Positions 26,763 to 36,610 of a stretch of 64,000 nucleotides of DNA are shown one piece after another. How positions within the stretch are numbered: the first letter of the stretch is position 1; every line of letters begins with the position of its first letter. Under the pieces are notes generated by a model. That model was not told the DNA's origin. It saw nothing but the letters and a program-made list of their open reading frames with translations, and made no database searches. This stretch comes from JADJPO01 sp046330955. GTDB taxonomy: Bacteria > Actinomycetota > Actinomycetes > Actinomycetales > Kineosporiaceae. The DNA is taken from the NCBI GenBank assembly GCA_046330955.1, contig JAXLRT010000003.1:186001-250000 (forward strand), in the 5' to 3' direction. Position numbers and translations under genes: made by a program.

Positions 26763-29085
26763 TCAGCGCTCCCCGCGAGCCAGCTTGCTCGGCCACCAGA
26801 TCGCTCGCCCGATGTCATGGCTGAGCGCCGGCACCAGCAGTGACCGCACGATCAGGGTGTCGAGCAGCACGCCGAACGCCACGATGAACGCGATCTCGGC
26901 CAGGAACAGCAGCGGGATCACGCCGAGGGCCGCGAACGTCGCCGCGAGCACGATGCCCGCACTGGTGATGACCCCGCCGGTGACCGCCAACCCGGTGAGG
27001 ATGCCGCGCCGCGTGCCCTGGGCGATGGACTCCTCACGCACTCGGGTCATCAGGAAGATCGAGTAGTCGATGCCCAGCGCCACCAGGAACACGAACCCGT
27101 ACAGGGCCGTGGTCGGGTCGGACCCCGGGAAGTCGAACACGTGGTTGAACACCAGCGCCGAGGCCCCCAGGGTGGCGGCGAACGACAGCACGTTCGCCAG
27201 GATGATCAATACCGGGGCCACCAGCGCTCGCAGCAGGATCGCCAGCACCACGAAGATCACCCCGAGGATCACCGGGATGATCCGGTTGCGGTCGGCCGCG
27301 GAGATGTCGAGCACGTCGAGGTTGGTCGCGGTGGTGCCACCGACCACGACCTCGGGCGACACGGCGTCCAGCCCGCTGCGCAGGCGACGCACCGTCTCGT
27401 AAGCGGCGCTGGAGTCGACCGGGTCGGCGAGGGTCACCTGCAACTGCACCAGGCCGTCGACCTGCTTGGGCGGCGCGGCCGGGTTCGGCGGGGCACCCGC
27501 CGGGGTGTCGACGGTCCAGACCGTGGACGACACGCCCGCCGTTCCGGCGACGGCCTTCTGGATGGCGTCCGCCTGGGCGGCCGGGCCGATCACGAGGGTG
27601 GGGCTGCCCGAACCACCGGGGAAGTGCGCCGCCAGCACATCCTCACCCTCGACCGATTCGACCTTGGTCAAGAAGGTGTCGTTCTGCGAGACCCCCTCGG
27701 CCTTCAACGTCGGCAGGAACGCCGCCAGCGCCAGCAGCCCCAGGCCGGTGACGGCCCAGACCCGGCGCGGATGTTCCCCGACCAGGCGCGCCACCCGCGC
27801 CCAGATGCCCTTCGTCTCCGGCCCCTGCGAGCCGATGTGGGGCACCATCGGCCAGAACACCCACCGGCCGTGCTCGCCCGGCGAGTTGCGCCCGGGCAGC
27901 ACCAGGATCGCCGGCAGGAAGGTCAGCGCGGACAGCATGGCCGCCCCGATGCCGATGGCGCCGACCGGCCCGAGCCCCTTGGTGGGCCCGAGGTCGGACA
28001 GCAGCAGGCAGAGCAGGCCGAGGATCACCGTCACGCCCGAGGCGATGATGGGTTCGGCGGCCCGCTTCCAGGCCAGCCACATCGCCTCGTACCGGTCGTC
28101 GTGGCGGCGCAGCTCCTCGCGGTAGCGCGAGACCAGCAACAGGGCGTAGTCGGTCGCGGCCCCGATCACCAGGATCGACAGGATGCCCTGCGCCTGGCCG
28201 TCGAGGGTGATCACCTCGTTCTTGGCCAGGAAGTACACCACCAGCGCCGACAGCACGAACGCCAAGCCGGCCGCCAACAGCACGAACAGCGGCACCACCG
28301 GGCTCCGGTACACGATCAGCAGGATCACCAGCACCGTCGCCCAGGGCGACGATCAGCAGGATGCCCTCGATCCCGCCGAAGGCGACGATCAGGTCCGCGA
28401 TCACGGCGGCCGGCCCGGCCACGTGCACCCGCACGCCGCCGGTGGCCAGCGCGTCGTCCTTCTCGCGGATCACCTCGACGGCCCGCTGCAGCGGACTCTT
28501 GCCGTCGGCGAGCGTCGTGCCGAAGTCCTCCACGGTGAAATTGATCAGGGCCAGCGCCGCCTTGCCGTCCTGGGCAGGCACCACAGCGATCGGCCCGGGG
28601 GCGAGGTAGTCACCGACCTTGACCGACGGGTGGCCGGCGACCGGGATCTCGATCGAGGGGATCGTCTGGGCGAAGGCCTGGGTGGCGGCCAGCTGAGCCG
28701 GCGTCAGCGCCGTGTCGCTGTCGAGCAGCAGGAACGCCGGGAACGTCTGCGTGGTGGCGAACTTCTTCAGCAGCTCGCCCGCCCGGAAGGACTCGGCGTC
28801 GGCCGGCAGGAACGAGGAGGTGTCGTTCTTCTGGACCTGCGACAGCTTGCCCGAGAACGGACCTCCGACCCCGCCGACGGCGAGCCAGACCACGAGCAGG
28901 ACCAGGGCGAAGACCCAGCGGTACCGGCGCACCCAGCCGGGCCGCCGAGGCAGGTCGGCGTCCGGGTCGGCGGCGGCACTGGGCTCGACGGCTCTGTGCT
29001 CGACGGCACTGTGCTCGACGGCACTGTGCTCGACGGCTCTGTGCTCGACGGAACTGTGCAGGGGGGAACCGGGATCGGTGCTCAC
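26763..29085 (-). pseudogene. MMPL-family (RND) transporter with a single-base frameshift
   Basis: Together the two parts make a full-length (about 770-residue) MMPL transporter. The N-terminal part (29085 down to about 28343) has a signal-anchor, the large periplasmic loop and the start of the second helix, ending GIEGILLIVAL. The C-terminal part resumes ATVLVILLIVYRSPVVP, with GAATDYALLLVSRYREEL and ALGIDYSIFLMTRVREE, the two family Asp motifs. The junction is a CCC run (plus strand 28340-28342) with one base too many. Removing it gives VALATVLVILL with no loss. The GTG start at 29085 gives VSTDPGSPL. It may be a sequencing error, a real mutation or recoding. Substrates of such proteins are usually lipids or drugs. 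Confidence 0.82.
28976..29060 (-). repeat. 15 bp tandem repeats encoding V-E-H-S/R-A in the MMPL N-terminus
   Basis: Five 15 bp units, GCWCTGTGCTCGACG (28976-28990 imperfect, 28991-29005, 29006-29020, 29021-29035, 29036-29050), are followed by a partial unit to 29060. In the MMPL frame each encodes Val-Glu-His-Ser/Arg-Ala, in the cytoplasmic tail before the first helix. Unit number can change in multiples of five residues without breaking the frame. Confidence 0.85.
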
Positions 29086-29170
29086 GAGGGTGAGGGTACT
29101 GACCCCCACCGACAACCTGCTCCCCCGGGCCGAACGGCGCGAACAACACCCTGGCACGTACGCTGACCCC

Positions 29171-29917
29171 ATGAGCGAGCTGGCGTTCGAGGTGGTCGGG
29201 ATCGGCGATGACCCGGTCGACTACCAGCGTGCCTGGGACTACCAGCGCGCCGTCCACGCGCAGGTCTGCTCCGGACAGCGCCCGGACACCGTGCTGCTGC
29301 TGGAACACCTGCCGGTCTACACCGCGGGCAAGCGCACCGAGCCCCACGAGCGCCCGGACGACGGCACCCCCGTGATCGAGGTCGACCGCGGCGGGAAGAT
29401 CACCTGGCATGGCCCGGGCCAACTCGTCGGCTACCCGATCGTGCGGCTGCCCGACCCGGTGGACGTCGTGGCGCACGTGCGCCGCCTCGAGCACGCCCTG
29501 ATCGGGATGTGCGCCGACCTGGGCGTGAGCGCCGACGTGGTCAAGGGTCGCACCGGGGTGTGGATCGCCGCCGACCCCGTGCCGGCCGGGCCCGCGCTCG
29601 CCGGACCTGCCGCACCGATCACCGGGGTCGGCCCGATCGGGGGCGCTGCGTCGTCCCCCGCGCCGCGGCGCGAACGCAAGGTGGCGGCGATCGGCATCCG
29701 GGTCAGCCAGGGCGTGACCATGCACGGCTTCGCGATCAACTGCAATCCCGACCTGTCAGCGTTCGGACACATCGTGCCGTGCGGCATCGACGATGCCGAC
29801 GTCACCTCCCTGACCGCCGAACTCGGCCGCGACGTCACCGTCGCCGAGGTACTGCCGCTGGCCGAACGTCAGCTGCGCGCCACCCTCGGCGCCACCCTCA
29901 CCGGGAGCCGGTCATGA
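29171..29917 (+). CDS. lipB: Octanoyl-[ACP]:protein N-octanoyltransferase
   Basis: Moves octanoate from acyl carrier protein to the lipoyl domains of E2 and GcvH proteins. The 248-residue protein has VLLLEHLPVYTAGKR, GGKITWHGPGQLVGYPIV and KVAAIGIRV with the catalytic Lys. HGFAINCNPDLSAFGHIVPCGI carries the catalytic Cys. A Pro/Ala/Gly-rich insert of about 30 residues (around 137-168) before the catalytic Lys is longer than in most LipB proteins. ATG at 29171. The stop overlaps the lipA start (ATGA), so the two are co-translated. Confidence 0.94.
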   Translation: MSELAFEVVGIGDDPVDYQRAWDYQRAVHAQVCSGQRPDTVLLLEHLPVYTAGKRTEPHERPDDGTPVIEVDRGGKITWHGPGQLVGYPIVRLPDPVDVVAHVRRLEHALIGMCADLGVSADVVKGRTGVWIAADPVPAGPALAGPAAPITGVGPIGGAASSPAPRRERKVAAIGIRVSQGVTMHGFAINCNPDLSAFGHIVPCGIDDADVTSLTAELGRDVTVAEVLPLAERQLRATLGATLTGSRS

Positions 29918-30882
29918 CCACTGCCCCGGACACCCCAGACACCTCCACCCAGCCGGCCGGCGAGCCCAAGCGGCTGCTGCGGATCGAGGCGCGCAACGCC
30001 GAGACCCCGATCGAGCGCAAACCGGAGTGGATCCGGATCACGGCGAAGATGGGGCCGCAGTACCGAGACCTGCAGAACCTGGTCAAGACCGAGGGCCTGC
30101 ACACGGTCTGCCAGGAGGCCGGCTGCCCGAACATCTTCGAGTGCTGGGAGGACCGCGAGGCGACCTTCCTCATCGGCGGGGCGGCCTGCACCCGGCGCTG
30201 CGACTTCTGCCAGATCGACACCGGCAAGCCGGACCCGCTCGACCGCGACGAGCCCCGCCGAGTCGCCGAGTCGATCAAGACGATGGACCTGCGCTACGCC
30301 ACCATCACCGGGGTGGCCCGCGACGACCTGGACGACGAGGGCGCCTGGCTCTATGCCGAGACGGTGCGCGCCGTCCACCAGATCAGCCCCGGCACCGGCG
30401 TCGAGATCCTCACCCCCGACTTCTCCGGCAAGCCGGAACTGCTCGGTCAGGTCTTCGAGTCGGCCCCGGAGGTATTCGCCCACAACCTCGAGACCGTGCC
30501 TCGGGTGTTCCGGCGCATCCGGCCGGCCTTCTCCTACGAACGCTCGCTGAACGTGATCACCCAGGCCCGGGACGCCGGCATGGTCACCAAGTCGAATCTG
30601 ATCCTGGGCATGGGCGAGACTCGCGAGGAGATCAGTCAGGCGCTGGCCGATCTGCACGCGGCAGGGTGCGACCTGATCACCATCACGCAGTACCTCCGCC
30701 CCTCGAACCGGCATCACCCGGTCGAGCGGTGGGTGCGCCCCGAGGAGTTCGTCGAGCTGAAGACCGAGGCCGAGCAGCTCGGCTTCGCCGGCGTGATGTC
30801 CGGCCCGTTGGTCCGTTCGTCGTATCGCGCCGGACGGCTGTGGGCTCAGGCCGTGGAGAGGCGCGCCGAGCGCCTATCCTGA
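29914..30882 (+). CDS. lipA: Lipoyl synthase (radical SAM)
   Basis: Inserts two sulfurs into protein-bound octanoate to make lipoate. The 322-residue protein has both cluster motifs. C66, C71 and C77 (CQEAGCPNIFEC) hold the auxiliary, sulfur-donating 4Fe-4S cluster. C92, C96 and C99 (CTRRCDFC) hold the radical-SAM cluster. The C-terminal RSSY motif that ligates the auxiliary cluster is present (VRSSYRA). The ATG at 29914 overlaps the lipB stop. Matches Rv2218 in order. Cluster supply probably involves ErpA, encoded at the start of the window. Confidence 0.96.
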   Translation: MTTAPDTPDTSTQPAGEPKRLLRIEARNAETPIERKPEWIRITAKMGPQYRDLQNLVKTEGLHTVCQEAGCPNIFECWEDREATFLIGGAACTRRCDFCQIDTGKPDPLDRDEPRRVAESIKTMDLRYATITGVARDDLDDEGAWLYAETVRAVHQISPGTGVEILTPDFSGKPELLGQVFESAPEVFAHNLETVPRVFRRIRPAFSYERSLNVITQARDAGMVTKSNLILGMGETREEISQALADLHAAGCDLITITQYLRPSNRHHPVERWVRPEEFVELKTEAEQLGFAGVMSGPLVRSSYRAGRLWAQAVERRAERLS

Positions 30883-30887
30883 ACCTC

Positions 30888-31610
30888 ATGGTGCGACTCC
30901 CCGGCAGGTCGGGCTCGAAGCCGAGCCCGAAGCCCAAGAAGCAGGGCCGGATCTCCCAGCTGTGGGCGATCTTCAACATGACCCGCAAGGCCGACCGCGC
31001 CGTCATCTGGTGGATGTTGCTGGCCTTCGTCGGCACCATCGCCCTCGGCGCCCTGCTGGGTCTGTGGATCGCCACCCCGCTGTACATGGGCCTGCTGTTC
31101 ACCGCCCTCGGGTTCATGCTCGCGCTGATCGTGATGGCCCGCCGCGCCGAGCGCGCCGCCTTCACGCAGATCGCCGATCAGCCGGGTGCCACCGCTGCGG
31201 CCCTGCAGAACCTGCGGCGCGGCTGGAGCGTCGAGGAGAAGCCGGTCGCGGTCGACCCCCGCACCCAGGACATGGTCTTCCGCGCCGTGGGCCGTCCCGG
31301 CGTGGTGCTGGTCACCGAGGGGCCGCTGCCCCGGGTGAGCAAGCTGTCCGACCAGCAGACCAAGCACGTCAAGCGGGTGCTGGGCGAGGGCGTCCCGGTG
31401 ATCGTCGTCCACGCCGGGGACGGCGAGGGGCAGACCCCGTTGATCAAGATCAGCCGGGTGCTCACCCGTAAGCGTCCCGAGCTCACCAAGACCCAGGTCA
31501 GCGAGATCTCGAAGCGGCTGCGCGCCTTGGGCGGGGTCAAGATGCCGGTGCCCAAGGGCATCGACCCGACCCGGATGCGTCCCGACCGGCGCGCCATGCG
31601 GGGTCGCTGA
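30888..31610 (+). CDS. DUF4191 membrane protein (Rv2219-like)
   Basis: A 240-residue protein. A basic N-terminal tail (SGSKPSPKPKKQGRISQLW) precedes two adjacent membrane helices at about 42-62 and 66-86 (WWMLLAFVGTIALGALLG, then MGLLFTALGFMLALIVMA). A soluble C-terminal domain follows, with AVGRPGVVLVTEGP and VPVIVVHAGDGEGQTPLIKI. Conserved directly after lipA in mycobacteria and streptomycetes (from memory) but without known function. The ATG starts 5 bases past lipA, so it is probably in the lipB-lipA operon. Confidence 0.88.
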   Translation: MVRLPGRSGSKPSPKPKKQGRISQLWAIFNMTRKADRAVIWWMLLAFVGTIALGALLGLWIATPLYMGLLFTALGFMLALIVMARRAERAAFTQIADQPGATAAALQNLRRGWSVEEKPVAVDPRTQDMVFRAVGRPGVVLVTEGPLPRVSKLSDQQTKHVKRVLGEGVPVIVVHAGDGEGQTPLIKISRVLTRKRPELTKTQVSEISKRLRALGGVKMPVPKGIDPTRMRPDRRAMRGR

Positions 31611-31653
31611 CCCCTGCCCACCGGGGCTGCCCGTGGGTCCACTGGACACTTCC

Positions 31654-31680
31654 CGGGCGACCTGACCGGTGTGTCGCCCG
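31654..31680. terminator. Hairpin between convergent DUF4191 and RDD genes
   Basis: CGGGCGAC (31654-31661) and GTCGCCCG (31673-31680) form an 8 bp GC-rich stem with an 11-base loop. It lies between the convergent stops at 31610 and 31710, so it can serve both genes. No U-run is present on either strand. Confidence 0.5.
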
Positions 31681-31709
31681 AGTCCTGACCAGTTCGCGGG
31701 TCGGAACAG

Positions 31710-32180
31710 TCAGAGGCGCACCAGGATCGTGTCCACGGCCTTGTCGTGCAGGCCCCGCTGATCGCGGTCCCACACCACGGCGGGCACCACCAGACAGAGC
31801 AGGACGGCGCGAGCCAGCGCTCGCACGGGTCCGGGCGGGCCGCCGTCCATGCGTTCGACCCGCAAGCCCAGCAATCGGTGGCCGAACGTGAACCCGGCGG
31901 TGCCGACCAACAGCACGTTCATGGTGAGCAGGGCGGCCAGTGGAGCGAAGGATCCCCAGTCCAGCGGGCGCATCAGACCGTTCCCGATCACCAGCGCCAA
32001 CGCCCAGTCGATCGCCAACGCGGCCAGGCGCCGTCCGGGGCGGGCGATGGACCCGCTGCCCTGTGCGGGACGGCCCAACCGCTCGCCGGGGAAGGCGGAC
32101 GGCACGTCCGAGCCCCCCTCGCCGGACGATGACGCGCCCGGTCCCTGCAACCAGCCGCCCAGTTCTCTGCGCTCCACCAC
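31710..32180 (-). CDS. RDD-family membrane protein (Rv2219A-like)
   Basis: A 156-residue protein. The first 45 residues are hydrophilic and disordered. The RDD domain starts at RPGRRLAALAIDWALALVIG with the Arg-Asp pair in the first helix. A second helix pair follows (FAPLAALLTMNVLLVGTAGFTFGHRLLGLRV), then a final helix and RGLHDKAVDTILVRL, whose HD is the family's second charged site. GTG start at 32180, or the next GTG three bases in. It shares the 223 bp divergent region with glnA. Function unknown; some RDD proteins transport ions. Confidence 0.85.
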   Translation of the reverse strand: MVERRELGGWLQGPGASSSGEGGSDVPSAFPGERLGRPAQGSGSIARPGRRLAALAIDWALALVIGNGLMRPLDWGSFAPLAALLTMNVLLVGTAGFTFGHRLLGLRVERMDGGPPGPVRALARAVLLCLVVPAVVWDRDQRGLHDKAVDTILVRL

Positions 32181-32274
32181 GACCCCAGCCTAGGATCGTG
32201 TCCGGCACAGCGTGACCCAGGGTGTCCCGGAACACCATCCGGGGTGACCTGGACGACACGTGCGTCCGGGGTTC

Positions 32275-32312
32275 GTAACACCGCGGAAACAGACGGGACA
32301 CCCCCGGGAAAT
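32275..32312 (+). promoter_or_regulatory. GlnR box upstream of glnA
   Basis: The site reads GTAAC-n6-GAAAC-n6-GACAC-n6-GAAAT with all three spacers exactly 6 bases. This is the two-site architecture of the actinobacterial GlnR box (gTnAC-n6-GaAAC-n6-GtnAC-n6-GaAAC), with only a few positions off consensus. It ends 91 bases before the glnA start, as expected for nitrogen-responsive control. It also lies in the promoter region shared with the divergent RDD gene. Confidence 0.8.
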
Positions 32313-32403
32313 CGCTGCTGCCTAGCGTTCGCAAGCAGTTCTGGAGCGGGTCGACGGCGCCCGCGCCACCGACCCAGCACCACCCCGCCAACTGGAGGTT
32401 GGA

Positions 32404-33828
<1,425 letters not shown>

Positions 33829-33845
33829 GCCTCTCGGCTCGGCTC

Positions 33846-33904
33846 GTCAAAGACCCGAAATGGCTGTTGTTCCCTGGGAATGACAGCCATTTCGGGTCTT
33901 TGAC
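33846..33904. terminator. Perfect 22 bp hairpin downstream of glnA
   Basis: Arms 33846-33867 and 33883-33904 are perfect inverted copies (arm begins GTCAAAGACCCGAAATGG) around a 15-base loop. It starts 17 bases after the glnA stop. There is no U-run. The long stem with a GC content lower than the surroundings differs from neighbouring terminators; it may be a terminator or a small palindromic insertion. Confidence 0.65.
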
Positions 33905-33959
33905 GTGTCCACGGTCGTGGGTGTGCTGTTATCCGCACATCTCATGATCGGGCGCTATT

Positions 33960-34012
33960 GTGCCGATATAAACACAACGAGCTATTGAGTGCTAGTGTGC
34001 TGATATTGACAC
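33960..34012 (+). promoter_or_regulatory. Paired operator-like repeats before hipB
   Basis: GTGCCGATATAAACAC (33960-33975) and GTGCTGATATTGACAC (33997-34012) match at 13 of 16 positions, each with GTG...CAC dyad ends, 37 bp centre to centre. The second copy ends just before the GAGGAGGT ribosome site. The stretch is markedly AT-richer than its surroundings. Position and symmetry fit autorepression by the HipB-like antitoxin. Confidence 0.6.
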
Positions 34013-34023
34013 GAGGAGGTGCC

Positions 34024-34263
34024 ATGCCCCGCGTGATCGTGCGGCGTCCACAGGACCTGGGGTTGGCGGTTGCCACAGCGCGGGCGGCTCGGGGGCTGAC
34101 CCAGCAAGAGCTCGCCGATTCTCTCTCGATAGACCGCACCTACCTGGCTCGGTTGGAGAGCGGGCTGTCCACGGTGCTACTCGAGCGCTCGCTCCGCCTG
34201 CTACGCCGCCTCGGGGCCGAGATCATCGTGCAGATCCCCGATGCCCCGGGCGATCAGGGCTGA
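34024..34263 (+). CDS. hipB: HipB-like XRE-family antitoxin
   Basis: A 79-residue helix-turn-helix protein. The DNA-binding unit runs LGLAVATARAARGLTQQELA, then DSLSIDRTYLARLESGLST, followed by a short C-terminal strand (AEIIVQIPD) typical of HipB dimers. It should neutralise HipA and repress the operon through the paired repeats upstream. I chose the ATG at 34024 with a strong GAGGAGGT site; upstream in-frame codons would run through the operator repeats. The stop and the hipA start share one base (TGATG). Confidence 0.87.
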   Translation: MPRVIVRRPQDLGLAVATARAARGLTQQELADSLSIDRTYLARLESGLSTVLLERSLRLLRRLGAEIIVQIPDAPGDQG

Positions 34264-35528
34264 TGGCCAGGGTCAGGGAACTGGCCGTGTGGCTGCACGG
34301 ACAGCACGTCGCCTGGCTGCGCAGCCCCCGGATCGGGACCATCACGTGCACGTACCTCCGTGAGGTCCTGGCGAGTCACGACATCGGGACGCCGTTGCTG
34401 TCGTGCTCCGTGCCGGTCCGCCCGGGCACGGTGCCGGCAACGGCCTTCGTCGTCGGGCTGCTGCCGGAAGGGCAGCATCGCGCAGCGATGGCAGCCCTGG
34501 CAGGACTGCCGACCACCGATGTGCTGGGCCTGCTGGCCCGGTTCGGACGCGATGTCGCCGGGGCGGTCACCCTGGCGCCGCTGGCCCATCCCGGCCCCGG
34601 GCCGGCGGCCCCGCCCCCTGATCCGGCCCGGGTCCGTTCTGCTCGAGCCGTAGTGCTCGGCCCGGGCGACCTCGAACACGAGGTGACCCGACTGCCCGAG
34701 AACCCGCTCGGCCTGCACCCCGACTCGGAACTGTCCCTGGCCGGCCTGCAGGACAAGCTGCTGCTCGTGGCCACCGACGACGGCTGGGCACGACCGGTGA
34801 ACGGTTATCCGTCCAGCCACATCCTCAAGCTCGACAATGCGGTGCACCACGGGCTGGTTCGCGCCGAGCACGCCTGTCTGCGCCTGGCGGCGGCCGCGGG
34901 CCTGGCCGCGGCTCGCAGCGAGTTGACCACGGTAGCCGGCATCGAGTGTCTGGTGGTCGAGCGCTTCGACCGCAGGCGCACCGAGGGGCAGGTGACCCGG
35001 CTGCACCAGGAGGACGCCTGCCAGGCGCTCGGCGTGAATCCGGAAGGGCATCAGGGGCGGGCGAAATACCAGCGCGACGGCGGTCCGTCACTGCGGGACG
35101 TGGCCGACGTACTCACGGCCTGGGGCTCGGCCTCCGAGGAGAGCCTGCTGGACCTGCTCGACCGGGTGCTGTTCACCCTGGTGATCGGCGACGCCAACGC
35201 CCACGGCAAGAACCTCGCCCTGCTCCACGTCGCACCGGGGCAGGTGCACCTGGCCCCGCTGTACGACACCGTGCCCACGGCGCTGTGGCCGAGCCTGCGC
35301 ACCGAGGCCGCCATGTCGGTCGACGGCCGGTACGACCTGCGGACGATCACGATCGAGGACGTCGTCCGCGAGGCTCGTTCCTGGGGCCTGGGGGCCGAGA
35401 CAACGAGGCGCCACCTCGACGACGTCCTGGCTCGGCTGAGCGCAGCGCTGGCCGACGGGGCCAGCCGGGACGATCCGCGGGTGACGGACCTGGTCGCGAC
35501 CCGGCTGGCCCGGCTGACTCAGCCCTGA
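34263..35528 (+). CDS. hipA: HipA-family kinase toxin with Asn at the catalytic-Asp position
   Basis: A 421-residue HipA-like serine/threonine kinase; in the family, HipA phosphorylates a tRNA synthetase to arrest growth. The N-terminal subdomain (about 1-120) precedes the P-loop-like LSLAGLQDKLLL (S158 is the autophosphorylation-site equivalent). ECLVVERFDR and LYDTVPTALWP (metal-binding Asp) are present. The catalytic loop, usually GNTDAHAKN or GATDGHAKN, reads GDANAHGKN: position 312 is Asn and the Asp sits at 310. That may reduce activity or mark a subclass. It is coupled to hipB and overlaps the end of the convergent protease gene by 10 bases. Confidence 0.87.
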   Translation: MARVRELAVWLHGQHVAWLRSPRIGTITCTYLREVLASHDIGTPLLSCSVPVRPGTVPATAFVVGLLPEGQHRAAMAALAGLPTTDVLGLLARFGRDVAGAVTLAPLAHPGPGPAAPPPDPARVRSARAVVLGPGDLEHEVTRLPENPLGLHPDSELSLAGLQDKLLLVATDDGWARPVNGYPSSHILKLDNAVHHGLVRAEHACLRLAAAAGLAAARSELTTVAGIECLVVERFDRRRTEGQVTRLHQEDACQALGVNPEGHQGRAKYQRDGGPSLRDVADVLTAWGSASEESLLDLLDRVLFTLVIGDANAHGKNLALLHVAPGQVHLAPLYDTVPTALWPSLRTEAAMSVDGRYDLRTITIEDVVREARSWGLGAETTRRHLDDVLARLSAALADGASRDDPRVTDLVATRLARLTQP

Positions 35529-36463
35529 CCGCCTGCCCGGAAGGCCAGCCAGGCATCGCTCATCCGGTCGGCCTGGCCCGGGGTGAACAGGTTCATGCAG
35601 GAGTCCTGCGTGTAGTCCATGAAGTTGTGGATCGGGTCGAGCCCCGGCGCCGAGCAGCTGTCCGCCCCGACCGGGCAGTCGAATTGCGGGTTCGCCTCGC
35701 GCGGGGTGTCGGCCACGTAGTCGCCGGACGCCGCGCAGCCGTGCGCGAAGGTGTGCTCGAGCATCAGCCAGTGCCCGACCTCGTGGGTGAGCGTGTCGCC
35801 CTCGGCATACTTGCCCGCCGTGCCGCCGGGCATGGACTCGTCCAGCATGACCACGCCGTCGATGTAGTCGCGCCCGTTGTTGTAGCCCTTCGGGAAGTAG
35901 GCCCACCCCAGCAGCCCGCCGCCGATGTTGGCTGCGTAGACGTTCAGGGTGCGCGAGTCACCCGTGTAGAGCGCCTTCTTCATGTCCCGCTCGTTCTTGC
36001 CGGGCACGACGGTGTACCACGCGGGGTTGACCGTCCAGGTGGTGTCGATCAGGTCGAACCGGAACGGGGTGTCGGAGGCGTCGGCCGCCGTCCGGCCGGC
36101 GTAGGAATCGTTGAGCACCGTCATCTGGGCAGCGATCAGGCGCTCCCACCGGGTGCGCTCACCGGCCGTGAGCACGTGGTCGCTGACCATGTGGAAGACG
36201 GTCGGGATGTGCACCGAGCCGTTGGCCAACCGCGGCGAGTCCTTGATCACGCCGTAGGCATTGGCCTCGTTCTTGGGGTACAGCTCGGGCTCGGATGCCG
36301 TGGCGCCCTTCATGATCCGAGCCGTGCCCGGCGGGCACGCAGCCGAGGAGACGGGCGCATCGGACGGCGCGGGTGCAGCGCTCGCCACCCCGGCCGCGCC
36401 GACAGAGACGGCGGCCCCCAGCAGCAGGGCGGTGAGCGAGGGCACGATGCGGGCACGGGTCAT
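35519..36463 (-). CDS. Secreted M43-type zinc metalloprotease
   Basis: A 314-residue exported protease. The signal peptide spans about residues 1-29 (twin Arg near the start, hydrophobic core, ASA-A). The zinc motif is HEVGHWLMLEH (227-237), the extended HExxHxxxxxH of metzincins. A Met-turn-like NFMDYTQDSCMN follows. The C-terminal pattern with paired cysteines (HGC, FDCPVGADSC, DSCMNLFTPGQADRM) matches the M43B cytophagalysin/pappalysin-like group. ATG at 36463, supported by the signal peptide starting there. Likely a nutrient-scavenging or cell-surface protease; the substrate is unknown. Confidence 0.9.
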   Translation of the reverse strand: MTRARIVPSLTALLLGAAVSVGAAGVASAAPAPSDAPVSSAACPPGTARIMKGATASEPELYPKNEANAYGVIKDSPRLANGSVHIPTVFHMVSDHVLTAGERTRWERLIAAQMTVLNDSYAGRTAADASDTPFRFDLIDTTWTVNPAWYTVVPGKNERDMKKALYTGDSRTLNVYAANIGGGLLGWAYFPKGYNNGRDYIDGVVMLDESMPGGTAGKYAEGDTLTHEVGHWLMLEHTFAHGCAASGDYVADTPREANPQFDCPVGADSCSAPGLDPIHNFMDYTQDSCMNLFTPGQADRMSDAWLAFRAGGQG

Positions 36464-36610
36464 GGCAGGAGTCCCTTCGCGACGGAGACCCTCAGAGTTG
36501 CAGAGCAGAGGGCAATGCGAACCTGCAAATGCGGAAGAACGCCCCCATCGGCCACGCTCCAGGGGCTTCATGGTCAGCGGCGGGCCACGCCGGTGACGGT
36601 ACCGGTCGGA

